Below the pieces are notes generated by a model. That model was not told the origin of the DNA and ran no database searches. It was given only the letters and a program-made list of their open reading frames with translations. Below, one piece after another: positions 26,746 through 36,526 of a stretch of 64,000 nucleotides of DNA. The translations under genes were made by a program, and so were the position numbers. The DNA is from JBMOLK01 sp049325575 (GTDB lineage Bacteria; Bacillota; Clostridia; Acetivibrionales; Acetivibrionaceae): the NCBI GenBank assembly GCA_049325575.1, contig JBMOLK010000112.1, forward strand, positions 23,238 through 87,237. Direction: 5' to 3'. Positions within the stretch are counted from its first letter, which is position 1; each line of letters begins with the position of its first letter.

Positions 26746-28728
26746 ATGAAAAAGGTTTTAGCTGTTTTAATGCTTATGACAATGCTTTTGTCAACGATGC
26801 TTTTCAGTTCAAGTGCATTTGCCGAAACTACGTACGAGCGGCGAGAGAAGGTTCTTGTATTCTTAGTTCAGTTTACAGAGAATTTTCCTATTGATCCTAG
26901 CCTCAATTACGATGCAGACTATGATGGAACTATCAAGAAAACCGATTCCGAGTATTATAACCTTTTCTTTGGAACAGGTAGAGATAATATAACCGGGATC
27001 CGCGATAATACTGTAAGAAATTATTACCGGGAAGTATCCAATGGAAAATTGGATTTAATACCGGCTGAAGAAACAAAAGATCTGGCTAATGATGGAATTG
27101 TGAGGATAACATTGCCTTACCCGCACCCAACTGCAAGAAATGCTGCAGACAGCTTATTAGTCGACGATTATCAAAAAATCGTTCTAGATGTTACTAAACT
27201 AGCTGACCAGCATATTGATTTTTCATCTTTCGATACAGACTCCAGTGGTATAATTTGTTCAAATGCTAGTAAGTCTTCTGTCGAACTGCACACGGTTTTT
27301 GTTTTTGCAAGAGGTGAATCCGGACCGAATTTCAGGTCATTTAATAATGTGTTTCCAGTTGGAAGCAGCAATATATTTGATAATGTATATCTATATAATA
27401 ATTATATGGGTAATTTTTCGGTTATATCAGCTAGCTTTAATAACCTAGGGACAGTATGCCATGAGTTAGCACATAGTAATGATGCAGTAGATCTATACCA
27501 GACATCGGAGGTAAATTACAATTGTACCTGGGAAAGCCTTATGTCACATGGAAGTAGAGCTCTACCCCCTGTTCATCTGGATGCCTGGCATAAGGTTAAA
27601 ATGGGCTTTGTGACTCCAACTGTTATAAATTCATCAGGTGACTATGATGTTTATTCTATAGATTTAAATGATCCAAGTAAATATAATGTCCTTAAAATAC
27701 CGGTTAGTCCTCCCGATTCATACGATGAAGAGTATTTTCTTCTTGAGAACCGGCAGTTTGTAGGATTTGATAGGGGCCTGGCCGACTATTATCTTGAAGG
27801 TGGTATTGCAATTTGGCATGTGGAAGAATACAGTAAGCAGCCAGCTAATTATGTGCACTTCAGCAAGTTTTGGCTGAAAAGGTCAGAGATAGGTTTCTAT
27901 TTTGTTTCGAGTGATCCTTATTTGCAAGGACATAATGTATTTGGCCCTAATACCTCTCCAAGTAACAGTAAACGTTTTGACGGTACTGACAGCGGCGTAT
28001 CGGTTATAGTTAACAGCATGAATTCCAATAAAATAACCGTAACTGTAAAATTCCTTGATGAGCCGAAGAATTTAAAAGCTGCTGCAGATGGACACAATAT
28101 TAACCTGACATGGGATCCTGTACTTTATGCTTCAAGCTATGAAGTCAGTATTGATAATGGCCCATTCATTAATGTAGGAACAAGTACCACTTATAGTCAC
28201 GTTGCCAGTGGAAAGCATTCTTACAAGGTTAGAGCAATAAGTTCGATTAACGGGAGAACGGGTGCAGAATCCCAAACACTAACTGTAAAAGGTATTGTTT
28301 ACGGTGATGTAAACTTCGATGGAGCTATAACCAGCAGCGATAAGGATTTGGTATGGAATTACTGTCAGGGAACAGTAGTACTGACCAATGAACAGCTGGT
28401 AGCGGCTGACGTAGACGGTAACGGTAAGGTTAATACTACAGACAGCTCTTACATAGGCAAATATGCTGCAGGTACAATTACTCAATTCCCTGCAGGAGTA
28501 ATGAAGCTAATTACATATGGGGATACTGATGGAGATAAAGTAGTAACTTCTACAGATAGCACACTTGTAAGTAATTACTTATTAGGAGATGTAGTATTCA
28601 CCAGTGCCCAGATGATAGCTGCGGATGTAGATGGAGATAATAAGGTAACCTCCCTTGATGCTACCTACATAAAAAGGTATGCAGATGGAACTATTAAAGA
28701 GTTTATTATAGCAAGTACAGTTCAATAG
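26746..28728 (+). CDS. M6-like metalloprotease with FnIII and two tandem dockerins
   Basis: Secreted 660-aa protein. The signal peptide ends at about SAFA (residue 26). The catalytic domain has the M6 (immune inhibitor A-like) zinc motif VCHELAHSNDAVDLY near residue 240, giving HExxHxxxxxDLY. An FnIII module follows at ~440-515. The C terminus holds two complete type I dockerins in tandem: the first at ~518-585 (GDVNFDGAITSSD, ADVDGNGKVNTTD) and the second at ~590-655 (GDTDGDKVVTSTD, ADVDGDNKVTSLD), each with two EF-hand-like Ca loops. Dockerins dock enzymes onto scaffoldin cohesins in the cellulosome; one is usual, two are rare in bacteria. AAGGAGG is 9 bases before the ATG. A strong terminator follows. 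Confidence 0.92.
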   Translation: MKKVLAVLMLMTMLLSTMLFSSSAFAETTYERREKVLVFLVQFTENFPIDPSLNYDADYDGTIKKTDSEYYNLFFGTGRDNITGIRDNTVRNYYREVSNGKLDLIPAEETKDLANDGIVRITLPYPHPTARNAADSLLVDDYQKIVLDVTKLADQHIDFSSFDTDSSGIICSNASKSSVELHTVFVFARGESGPNFRSFNNVFPVGSSNIFDNVYLYNNYMGNFSVISASFNNLGTVCHELAHSNDAVDLYQTSEVNYNCTWESLMSHGSRALPPVHLDAWHKVKMGFVTPTVINSSGDYDVYSIDLNDPSKYNVLKIPVSPPDSYDEEYFLLENRQFVGFDRGLADYYLEGGIAIWHVEEYSKQPANYVHFSKFWLKRSEIGFYFVSSDPYLQGHNVFGPNTSPSNSKRFDGTDSGVSVIVNSMNSNKITVTVKFLDEPKNLKAAADGHNINLTWDPVLYASSYEVSIDNGPFINVGTSTTYSHVASGKHSYKVRAISSINGRTGAESQTLTVKGIVYGDVNFDGAITSSDKDLVWNYCQGTVVLTNEQLVAADVDGNGKVNTTDSSYIGKYAAGTITQFPAGVMKLITYGDTDGDKVVTSTDSTLVSNYLLGDVVFTSAQMIAADVDGDNKVTSLDATYIKRYADGTIKEFIIASTVQ

Positions 28729-28743
28729 TTCATAATTTACCAT

Positions 28744-28774
28744 AAAAAGGGGCCTCTAACCAAGGCCCCTTTTT
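28744..28774. terminator. Bidirectional terminator
   Basis: AAAAAGGGGCCT-CTAACCA-AGGCCCCTTTTT, a 12-bp perfect stem between convergent genes. Confidence 0.92.
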
Positions 28775-28823
28775 ATAGTTGTTACTATCATTATTATCCC
28801 CAGGCCTTAGAGTTCAAACCATA

Positions 28824-29378
28824 TTACTGTGGTTTAGACTGAGCGCCAATTGGATAATAATATGGAGGAACTTTCACCCATCCCCTCTTTCGCATGATGG
28901 GGTTAAAGTAGGCGTTGAATTGGATTCTCATGTTTAAAAATTTTGTCCACATAGCCCCTACATCCGTTCTCAAGGACTGAGATAAGCCTTGAGCACAAAA
29001 ACCAATGGCTGTTATTAATTTTAAGGATATCCCGTTAGCTATTTCATCATCTGTCATCTTTACACCTAAAGGAATTGAGTTTGGGTCGGTTCGGGGTTTT
29101 CTGTCAGATGTAGGAGGGACAGTAATACTCTCTTTTTTAAATAATTCATTAATATCCTGGATTTGTTTGGAGCAATCTACAAAACTATGCTCCAAAACTT
29201 CAATTAATTCACTATCGTTTGTAGAATTCAACCCTATTTCAGTGAAGCGATTGGCTTCGTTCAACATTGCCATATAGGTCCACAAGTTCATTACTTCTCC
29301 AACATGTAATGGGTTTTTCTTTTCATTGTCAACATAAGTAGAGGCAACATTCTTTAAGGTTTCAATTAAATTTGTCAC
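28824..29378 (-). CDS. DUF3231 family protein
   Basis: A 184-aa protein with an alpha-helical, ferritin-like or CotF-like pattern: GEVMNLWTYMAMLNEANRFTE at the N terminus with acidic residues and a helical second half. DUF3231 proteins are common in endospore formers and often related to spore coat CotF proteins. Start is GTG with AAGGTGG 10 bases upstream. It converges on the protease gene across a shared terminator. No enzymatic role known. Confidence 0.75.
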   Translation of the reverse strand: MTNLIETLKNVASTYVDNEKKNPLHVGEVMNLWTYMAMLNEANRFTEIGLNSTNDSELIEVLEHSFVDCSKQIQDINELFKKESITVPPTSDRKPRTDPNSIPLGVKMTDDEIANGISLKLITAIGFCAQGLSQSLRTDVGAMWTKFLNMRIQFNAYFNPIMRKRGWVKVPPYYYPIGAQSKPQ

Positions 29379-29741
29379 TATTATCTACCACCTTATTACT
29401 CAATTTATTTTATTATGTGTTAATTTTTACTTTTTAATATGTAATTATATGTAAATTAGCTCGTGGTATATTATATCCATTCATTTATATGAGGTTAAAA
29501 GCATTTACGCATAACAAACAAATTAATCTTAAATTATAAAGTTTCCAAATTTAATCGTGCATTTCGTTATTTTTTGTTGTATAATATTACTATTAGTGTT
29601 TCACTAGGGTAACTAAAGTGTTTTCGAATCAGCCGCACTTACTACACAAAACAAAAATCTCTACATAAGAATCTAATTGCCTGCCCTTTGTGATCAATTA
29701 TTAAAAAGTAAATACATCTAAATTAAGGGGAGGATTTTGAA
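29379..29741. other. Intergenic region, promoter for the RCC1 protein likely
   Basis: A+T-rich, no ORF. A TATAAT at about 29580 could be a -10 element on the plus strand, but no good -35 is visible. AAGGGGAGG near 29726-29734 is the ribosome binding site for the next gene. Confidence 0.3.
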
Positions 29742-31730
29742 GTGAAAAGAACGACAAGATTTATCAGTGTATTATTATTGGTCGCTCTGGTTCTGACGTT
29801 GGTACCGTTAAGCGTTGGAGCCGAGGTTGTATCAACACCCACAAATGCAAAATTTAAAGCTGTTGCTGTAGGCTTTGAGCATATGGTGGCATTAAGAGAA
29901 GATGGAAAAGTGGTAGCCTGGGGTGAAAACCAGTTTGGACAGTGTGCGGTTCCGGAAGGATTAGAAGGCGTCACGGCTATTGCTGCAGGTTGGGGACATG
30001 TAGTAGCACTAAAAAATGATGGAACAGTAGTAGCATGGGGAAGAAACGATTACGGCCAAAGTAATGTACCCCAAGGCCTGACAGGTATTATAGCAATTGC
30101 GGCAGGTTCATTTCATACCTTGGCGGTAAAAGGGGATGGATCGGTTGTAGCCTGGGGAGATAACGGGTTTGAGCAGTGTAATGTTCCGGAGGGCTTGGCA
30201 GGTGTAAAAGCTGTTGCTGGAGGATTTATGCATTCAGCAGCATTAAAAGAGGATGGAACTGTTGTGGCATGGGGTAATAACTTCTATGGCCAGTGCAATG
30301 TTCCAGGAACACTGACAGGTGTAACAGCAATCTCATCGTCATATAATCACACAACGGCAATAAAAGAAGATGGAACTTTGGTGATTTGGGGTTCCAACGA
30401 TAGAGGTCAGCGCAGTGTTCCTCAAGGGTTAACCGGAGTAAAGGCAGCTGCTCCCGGAGGATTCTTTACTGTGGCGCTTAAAGAAGACGGTACTGCTATA
30501 TCCTGGGGCTGGATGAAGGCCGAGATGGGTGCATTCCTTTCGGGCTTGGGGCCAATAAAGGCGGTTGCTTCAGGACTACAGCATACAATAGCAATAAAAG
30601 AGGACGGATCGGTAGCAGTCTGGGGCTATAATGGGTTTGGGCAGCGTGTTGTACCAGAGATGTTATCGGGTGTTAAGGAGATTACTTCAGGTTTTTCACA
30701 AACATCTGTACTAAAGGAAGATGGTACAGTCATAACATGGGGTGACGAGGATAACTCAATTGTACTCATTGGTGATGATGGCAGTTACTGGTCATACATA
30801 GCTGTACCGGAAGGCCTGTCTGGAGTAAAGACTATCACAGGTGGCTATAAGCACACGCTGGCAATCAAAGAAGATGGAACTGTAGTAGCCTGGGGTCATA
30901 ATGAAAGCAGACAATGTCTTGTACCTGAAGGCTTGACAGATGCAGTGGCAGCTTCAGCTGGAAGCGGACATTCAGCAGTATTAAAGGCAGATGGAACGAT
31001 AGTAATGTGGGGCGATAACCAATATGGGCAGTGTAATGTTCCGGAAGACTTAACAGGTGTAAAGGCTATTGATCTGGGAGGAGCTCATACAGTAGCATTA
31101 AAAGAAGATGGAACAGTAGTAGCCTGGGGATATAATGCAAATGGACAATGTAATGTTCCTGAGGGCTTAACAGGTGTAAAAGCTATTGCAGCAGGTGAAT
31201 TCCATACAGTAGCGTTAAAAGAAGACGGTACAGTAGTAGCCTGGGGTGGTGGCAATAATGGATACAGTGTTCCTGCAGGGCTAACTGGAGTAAAAGCAAT
31301 CGATACAAGAACATACCATACAATGGCGTTGAAAGAGGATGGCACTGTTGTGGCATGGGGCATGAACGATTATGGCCAAAGTAACGTTCCACAAGGGTTA
31401 AATGGAGTTAAGACCATTTCATCAGGAGGACCTTATTCAGTAGTATTAAAACAAGACGGAACTATACTCGGATGGGGCTATCTTAACTTTAAGCTTGTAA
31501 GTAGTGATTCCTTTTCCAGAGTAGGTGACCTGAACTCTGACGGTAGTGTTGACTCAACTGACCTTACACTGATGAAACAGTATTTGTTAAATATTATAAC
31601 CGATTTGCCGGCTGAAAACGATATGTATGTGGCCGATGTAAATGGTGACAATAGTATAAATTCCAAGGACTTTGTGCTAATCAAAAGACGTATTTTACAA
31701 ATCATAACCAAGTTTCCTAAAGAACTATAA
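29742..31730 (+). CDS. Dockerin-bearing RCC1-repeat protein
   Basis: Secreted 662-aa protein. Signal peptide residues 1-28. Fourteen RCC1-like repeats of ~38-40 residues follow (consensus VKAIAAGxxHTVALKEDGTV and VAWGxNxYGQCNVPEGLTG), enough for two seven-bladed propellers; the sixth, eighth and twelfth repeats are irregular, the eighth carrying a ~12-residue insert. A single type I dockerin closes the protein (GDLNSDGSVDSTD, ADVNGDNSINSKD, from ~residue 594), so it should ride on the cellulosome. Start GTG with AGGGGAGG upstream. RCC1 propellers usually bind proteins; a binding rather than catalytic role is inferred. Confidence 0.9.
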   Translation: MKRTTRFISVLLLVALVLTLVPLSVGAEVVSTPTNAKFKAVAVGFEHMVALREDGKVVAWGENQFGQCAVPEGLEGVTAIAAGWGHVVALKNDGTVVAWGRNDYGQSNVPQGLTGIIAIAAGSFHTLAVKGDGSVVAWGDNGFEQCNVPEGLAGVKAVAGGFMHSAALKEDGTVVAWGNNFYGQCNVPGTLTGVTAISSSYNHTTAIKEDGTLVIWGSNDRGQRSVPQGLTGVKAAAPGGFFTVALKEDGTAISWGWMKAEMGAFLSGLGPIKAVASGLQHTIAIKEDGSVAVWGYNGFGQRVVPEMLSGVKEITSGFSQTSVLKEDGTVITWGDEDNSIVLIGDDGSYWSYIAVPEGLSGVKTITGGYKHTLAIKEDGTVVAWGHNESRQCLVPEGLTDAVAASAGSGHSAVLKADGTIVMWGDNQYGQCNVPEDLTGVKAIDLGGAHTVALKEDGTVVAWGYNANGQCNVPEGLTGVKAIAAGEFHTVALKEDGTVVAWGGGNNGYSVPAGLTGVKAIDTRTYHTMALKEDGTVVAWGMNDYGQSNVPQGLNGVKTISSGGPYSVVLKQDGTILGWGYLNFKLVSSDSFSRVGDLNSDGSVDSTDLTLMKQYLLNIITDLPAENDMYVADVNGDNSINSKDFVLIKRRILQIITKFPKEL

Positions 31731-31746
31731 TTAAACTGACATAAGA

Positions 31747-31785
31747 AAGCTCCTGGCAGTGTACCAGGGGCTTTTGCTCTTTTAT
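31747..31785 (+). terminator. Terminator of the RCC1-dockerin gene
   Basis: AAGCTCCTGG-CAGTGTA-CCAGGGGCTT followed by TTGCTCTTTT. Confidence 0.85.
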
Positions 31786-31892
31786 AGTGCATTTTGCTGA
31801 TAGTAGTAGTATAATAAAAAGGGAATTTTTTAGGGCTCATGGCCTGATTGCAAAAAGGGAAGATGCTGATAGGTAATGAAAGTGAGGTAGCT

Positions 31893-32132
31893 GTGAAAGT
31901 ATTAAAGCTTATTATTAAAATCATTGAAATCAAAACTTTTATAGTTACATTTTTATTGGGAATTTGGTCTTTTAATATGTCCCTAGTTCCGGAGAGTTCC
32001 CAACTTTATAAGCTGGTAGTTAGTACCTTAAGGCTGCAGCCAAGATGGCTGCTTACGATTTTTATCATTTTTTTCAGCGGCATTATCCTGTTAGATCAAT
32101 ACCTTCTTAAGGATGGTACCAAAGAATCGTAG
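31893..32132 (+). CDS. Small membrane protein, two helices
   Basis: 79 aa with two hydrophobic segments (residues ~12-28 and ~48-68) and charged ends. The GTG at 31893 is preferred because GAGG lies 5 bases upstream; earlier in-frame TTG/ATG codons lack a ribosome binding site. It precedes the large membrane protein gene by 128 bases. No family recognised. Confidence 0.55.
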   Translation: MKVLKLIIKIIEIKTFIVTFLLGIWSFNMSLVPESSQLYKLVVSTLRLQPRWLLTIFIIFFSGIILLDQYLLKDGTKES

Positions 32133-32260
32133 GTATTACTGTTATTAAGTTTTAGATTATCTGTGACTTTGTCAGGATATATAAATTGCTTTTTTTACGC
32201 AAATAGGTATAATTTAAAATATAAGATTATTTCACACGATTTTAACAAGGGGGATTCTTA

Positions 32261-34438
32261 GTGCTAGGTCTGATATATCTAATAATTGCTACTTATGTCG
32301 GGTTCAAACTTCTTAAAAAGTTAATACCGTTTATTTTTAACCTGTCTTCAGAAAAGACTCTTTACGGAAAAACAATCAAGCTTCAAAGCTGGATAATTAC
32401 TCTTCCTGCTTCGTTTCTGACAGGGACTTTGTTTATGACTTGGTTAACGTATCTTTCGGCCTATGCATTCCAAAAAAGCCATAATCCTCTTTTATATGGT
32501 AATATTGTTTCTTTTTCAGTATTTATATTGGCTGCAGTATTTTTTACTCTAAGTGAAAAGTCAGTTGGTAAAGACAGTACTGGTTCAACGAGAAAGCTGG
32601 ACCTTAAAAGTGTTAAGTCATTCTTATCTCAAAATACGTGTATACTCATCTATTTATTATTTATTGTTTCATTTATAAGCTATTTTATGATGCATTCCTT
32701 TAGAGTAGAGGATGGAGTTATGAAGGTGGGTTGGTCTGTGTACAGCGATTTTGGCCCGCATCTTTCCATGATACGTTCTTTCTCTTTGGGCAGCAATTTT
32801 CCAACTGAGTATCCTCACTATGCTGATGGACATATAAGATATCATTTTATGTTTCAATTTCTTGCAGGAAATTTAGAGTTTTTAGGGCTTAGAATTGACT
32901 GGGCTTTCAACCTTCCAAGCATTCTTTCAATGGTTTCATTTTTAACCCTTTTATTTGGACTGGCTATTATTTTAACAGGTAAAGCATGGGTTGGATTTTT
33001 GTCCGGAATTTTGTTTTGCTTTAGAAGTTCTGCAGCACTGCTCACCTATCTTCTGGAAGAAAGAGACATTAAGATTGCATTTCAGAAAATTCTAACTTCC
33101 AGCAGGTTCATAGGTAAGACATCCCATGAAGACTGGGGCCTTTGGACGTTAAAGGACTATGTCAATCAAAGGCACTTTGCTTTTTCCATGGGTATACTGA
33201 TTTTAATCATAATAGCGGTATATCCCTTGTTTAGAAAAATGATTATACAGCTGCAAAGCTTCTGGCAAACCTTGAAAGAAGAGAAGGCTGCTAAGTTAGC
33301 TGCAGGAACAATTGACAACCAAGATGAGATAAACACTCAAGTACAGACCTCTGATGCAGAAGATGAAGTGGCAGCAGTAGAGGCAGAAGCGGAAAAGCCA
33401 AAGAGTGCGTTTAGCAGGTGGCTTGATATCTTCTTACTTACCAGGGATTCATGGATTCCCCAAAGCTATATACGGGCTGTAGGGTTGGGAATCATCCTTG
33501 GATCAATTAGCTTTTGGCATGGCTCCATATTGATTTCTACGCTGCTTATACTTTGTTTTATGGCCGTACTATCCAAGCATAGGCTGGAGTACTTGACTAT
33601 TGCTGTAATAACAGTCGGGTTTACCTTGACCCAGACCAGGTTCTTTATGGGAACTGGAAGTTCTGCGGTAGAGCCTCAGCTTTTGTTTGGATTTCTGGCA
33701 AGAAATAAAACCCTCTTAGGGGTGTCCCAATACTATCTTGAGCTGTGCGGTATTTTGCCTATCATTATTATAGCTTCGCTGCTGCTGCTTCCTAAAGGCG
33801 GAAGGTGGCTCACACTGTCATTCTTTATTCCTTTAGTCTTTGCTACTACAATGACGCTTGTTCCGGATGTGGCAATAAACCACAAGTATGTTGCGGTATC
33901 TGTCATACTGTTAAATATATTTGCAGCCAATTTTGTTCACAGCACATTAACCTCAAAAGGTATAGTATCAAAAGTAGCTGCATCTTTATTAATATTGGCA
34001 TTGACAGCCACCGGGATTGCAAACACCTTTGCTCTTTACAACATGGACAAAAACTACGCACCAATGGATATGAGCAACCCGGTAAGGGAATGGATTATGG
34101 ACAGCACCAAAACTTCTGACATCTTTTTGACAGATGATGCTGTAATAAATCAGGTGCTTTTGGCAGGAAGAAGGATTTTCAACGGGTATGGATATTTTGC
34201 AGGGTCAGCAGGCTATGACGTAGATGCAAGGAACAGGTTGATGAAAGAAATTTATGGAGGCAGTGACCCAAATGCTGTTAGAAAGCTTGCAAAAGAAAAC
34301 AACATAAAATATATAGTTGTGGATAACTCAAATAGAGGTGAAAACTGGTATAAATTAAATGAGGAGTTTATAAGAAGTAATTTTACACTGGTGAAGCATT
34401 TTGACTGGGATAATACAGACATTTATATTGTTGATTAA
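32261..34438 (+). CDS. Large polytopic membrane protein, possible GT-C glycosyltransferase
   Basis: 725 aa with about thirteen hydrophobic helices, a charged cytoplasmic insert (Ala/Glu-rich, residues ~345-385) and a soluble C-terminal ~140 residues (REWIMDSTKTSDIFLTDD...). The first large loop has YSDFGPHLSMIRSFSLG and HIRYHFMFQF; an Asp in the first loop plus a C-terminal soluble domain is the layout of GT-C enzymes such as PMT/ArnT, which transfer sugars from lipid carriers. This is inference by architecture only. Start GTG with AAGGGGGA 7 bases upstream. Confidence 0.65.
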   Translation: MLGLIYLIIATYVGFKLLKKLIPFIFNLSSEKTLYGKTIKLQSWIITLPASFLTGTLFMTWLTYLSAYAFQKSHNPLLYGNIVSFSVFILAAVFFTLSEKSVGKDSTGSTRKLDLKSVKSFLSQNTCILIYLLFIVSFISYFMMHSFRVEDGVMKVGWSVYSDFGPHLSMIRSFSLGSNFPTEYPHYADGHIRYHFMFQFLAGNLEFLGLRIDWAFNLPSILSMVSFLTLLFGLAIILTGKAWVGFLSGILFCFRSSAALLTYLLEERDIKIAFQKILTSSRFIGKTSHEDWGLWTLKDYVNQRHFAFSMGILILIIIAVYPLFRKMIIQLQSFWQTLKEEKAAKLAAGTIDNQDEINTQVQTSDAEDEVAAVEAEAEKPKSAFSRWLDIFLLTRDSWIPQSYIRAVGLGIILGSISFWHGSILISTLLILCFMAVLSKHRLEYLTIAVITVGFTLTQTRFFMGTGSSAVEPQLLFGFLARNKTLLGVSQYYLELCGILPIIIIASLLLLPKGGRWLTLSFFIPLVFATTMTLVPDVAINHKYVAVSVILLNIFAANFVHSTLTSKGIVSKVAASLLILALTATGIANTFALYNMDKNYAPMDMSNPVREWIMDSTKTSDIFLTDDAVINQVLLAGRRIFNGYGYFAGSAGYDVDARNRLMKEIYGGSDPNAVRKLAKENNIKYIVVDNSNRGENWYKLNEEFIRSNFTLVKHFDWDNTDIYIVD

Positions 34439-34547
34439 AGATTAATACTTGCTTCTTTTATTATTAACTGTTAAAAAAATATTCAATAAAGCCGAATAAA
34501 AATCATATACATATGTTAACCCTATATAATAAGAGGTGAGTAAGTAT

Positions 34548-34754
34548 ATGATTGTAACATTTTCAAGGCCGCAAGGCAAGCTGTTTGAAGGTGACTTAAT
34601 TGCGTTGACTAAAAACGGCAGGCATATAGGGTATGGGACGGTTAAAATAATACTTGAAGACAAAGTATTGGTTGAAGTGGACAATAGAGCAGAAAAGACA
34701 TTTAACGAATTATACGGTGAAGCAATACCCTTTGATTCAGATTTGATAATATAA
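34548..34754 (+). CDS. Small hypothetical protein, SH3-like pattern
   Basis: 68 aa, beta-rich alternation (MIVTFSRPQGKLFEGDLIAL then GTVKIILEDKVLVEV), which fits a small barrel. The ATG at 34548 is preceded by GAGGTGA; the GTG at 34536 lies inside that site. No homologue recognised. Stands alone before a repeat element. Confidence 0.55.
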   Translation: MIVTFSRPQGKLFEGDLIALTKNGRHIGYGTVKIILEDKVLVEVDNRAEKTFNELYGEAIPFDSDLII

Positions 34755-34872
34755 AGAACACTTATTATCAGCACAAAATCCATATTTATTAGCATCTTTT
34801 TATCCGGAAAAAATCCCTATTGACTACAGATTAAAAAGAGAATAATATTTATTATCATGCTGCATATTTATA

Positions 34873-34979
34873 GAGATCAAACTGTAAAAGTAGATAAACT
34901 TGATGAGCCCACCATTTGTATCAAATTAGCGGAGCGAATTATATGTTTATCTTTACAGTTCGTTATCTCTAATTGGGAG
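34873..34979. repeat. ~105-bp repeat element, copy 1 (MITE-like)
   Basis: Begins GAGATCAAACTGTAAAAG and ends ATCTTTACAGTTCGTTATCTC, so the termini form imperfect inverted repeats of about 25 bases. The second, inverted copy is at 37365-37462. The ATP-grasp gene starts 8 bases beyond it. Confidence 0.75.
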
Positions 34980-34987
34980 AGTAGTTT

Positions 34988-35794
34988 ATGAAGTTTATTA
35001 CATTTGACCCGTTCAGAGCTGCGGGTATTCCTGATGTAACCTATATAAAGCCCGAGATGATTTTTGCAAAGAAGGATTTAATACAGGAAGCAGACTGGAT
35101 ACTGTTTCCGGAGTACTGGCAGGTAAACCTTCTTCATTATGTGTGGAAGAAAAACATTTTTCCCAGCATCAATACTTATCACCTTGGACATGATAAGGTT
35201 GAGATGACAAGGGCTTTACAGGCTGCAGCTCCACAGCATGTGCCTAATACTCTTATTACTGCCAACATCACTGGTGCAAAAGATGTGATACAAGAGCAGT
35301 TTTCGTATCCTTTTGTAGCAAAGGAGATTCGAAACTCAATGGGAAGAGGCGTACATCTTGTTACAAAAGCAGAGGAGCTAAGAGATTATATTGATAAAAA
35401 TGAAGTTTTATATATTCAGGAATACCTACCTATAGACAGGGACCTAAGGCTTGTCCTTATAGGAAATAAGGTAGTTTTTTCATACTGGAGAGTTGGACAA
35501 GGAAGCTTTAAAAACAATGTGGCACAGGGAGGAGCCATTGACTTTTTACCGACACCTAGGGAAGCAGTAGAATTGGTTGAAAGCCTGGCAGCAAATCTTG
35601 GAATAGACCATGCCGGGTTTGATTTGGCTTTGGTTGAAGATTACCCGTACTTTTTTGAATTCAACGTAATGTTTGGAAACCAGGCACTAGTCCAGGCAAA
35701 TGTTCCTATTGGAAAATATATTCTTGATTATATAAATGAAAAAAGCTGCCCGCAGCCGCCCAAACCGTGGATTCCTACACCAAAGGCTTCGTGA
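34988..35794 (+). CDS. ATP-grasp ligase (RimK-like)
   Basis: 268-aa protein with an N-terminal preATP-grasp region and an ATP-grasp domain from residue ~95: YPFVAKEIRNSMGRGVHLV (phosphate-binding loop), YIQEYLP (hinge), DLRLVLIG, and the metal site in AGFDLALVEDYPYFFEFN. These enzymes join a carboxylate to an amine or thiol using ATP; the closest types are RimK-like amino-acid ligases, but the substrate is unknown. It is alone on the plus strand, convergent with the SRAP gene. Confidence 0.82.
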   Translation: MKFITFDPFRAAGIPDVTYIKPEMIFAKKDLIQEADWILFPEYWQVNLLHYVWKKNIFPSINTYHLGHDKVEMTRALQAAAPQHVPNTLITANITGAKDVIQEQFSYPFVAKEIRNSMGRGVHLVTKAEELRDYIDKNEVLYIQEYLPIDRDLRLVLIGNKVVFSYWRVGQGSFKNNVAQGGAIDFLPTPREAVELVESLAANLGIDHAGFDLALVEDYPYFFEFNVMFGNQALVQANVPIGKYILDYINEKSCPQPPKPWIPTPKAS

Positions 35795-35798
35795 TGCT

Positions 35799-36386
35799 TT
35801 ACTGCGCGGTTTTATAAACTGTTTTACTGCTGTCATATGGTTTTATGATGCTTTTTAAGAGGTTTATGTCATTAACTTTTTCATCAATCCAGAACTTTTC
35901 CTGGCCAGGTTCAAGAATAACAGGCATTCTGTCGTGAATTTGCGAAGCTTTTTCATTTGCTGTAGTTGTTATAATTACAAACCCAGTAAATGTATTGCTA
36001 TGTTTATCGATAAAAGTATTATAGAGCCCAGCCATAAAGAACAGCTTCCTTTCAATAAGGCCTATTTCATATTTAACTTTCCCGCTAGACTCCTTTTTCC
36101 ACTCTAAATATGCATTTGCAGGTATAAGACACCTTTTACCAAGAAATGATTTTTTAAATGACGGTTTTGAGTCTACTGTTTCACCCCGGGCATTTACAAT
36201 AAGTTTGCTATCATAAGTGTAAAAGCCCCATCTAAAAAACTTTAGCTTGTTTCCCACTACAGCGGGAGCGGTATCTGTAGGGAATATTTCACCCGGCTTG
36301 AAGTTCAAGCTGTTTTCAGTTTCCGCTACAATGCTTCTTAGCTCATCGTATTCACTATCAGAATATAAGACATATCGTCCGCACAT
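35799..36386 (-). CDS. SRAP-domain protein (YedK/HMCES family)
   Basis: Protects abasic sites in single-stranded DNA by forming a thiazolidine DNA-protein crosslink through Cys2. The start MCGRYVL at 36386 leaves Cys at position 2 once Met is removed, as required; AGGAG is 9 bases upstream. Other family marks: WGFYTYDSKLIVNARGETV with the catalytic Asn/Arg, RCLIPANAYLEWKK with the Glu, and IHDRMPVIL with the His. 195 aa, complete. Only 4 bases separate it from the convergent ATP-grasp stop. Confidence 0.94.
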   Translation of the reverse strand: MCGRYVLYSDSEYDELRSIVAETENSLNFKPGEIFPTDTAPAVVGNKLKFFRWGFYTYDSKLIVNARGETVDSKPSFKKSFLGKRCLIPANAYLEWKKESSGKVKYEIGLIERKLFFMAGLYNTFIDKHSNTFTGFVIITTTANEKASQIHDRMPVILEPGQEKFWIDEKVNDINLLKSIIKPYDSSKTVYKTAQ

Positions 36387-36526
36387 TAAGACCAACTCCT
36401 ATAAAGGGTTCAAAGGATTATACTGTTTTAACATAACACATTTATGCCCATTATTCAAGGACGGCCTAAGACCGTATCATGTGCATTTGAATAAAAAATA
36501 AGGAAGAAATATTGTGAAGCAAGTTG

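Noticed and set aside
30000..31400. Antisense ORFs in the RCC1 repeats (31085-31363, 31183-31392)
   Set aside because: They are reverse translations of the repeats of the RCC1 protein with no start signals.
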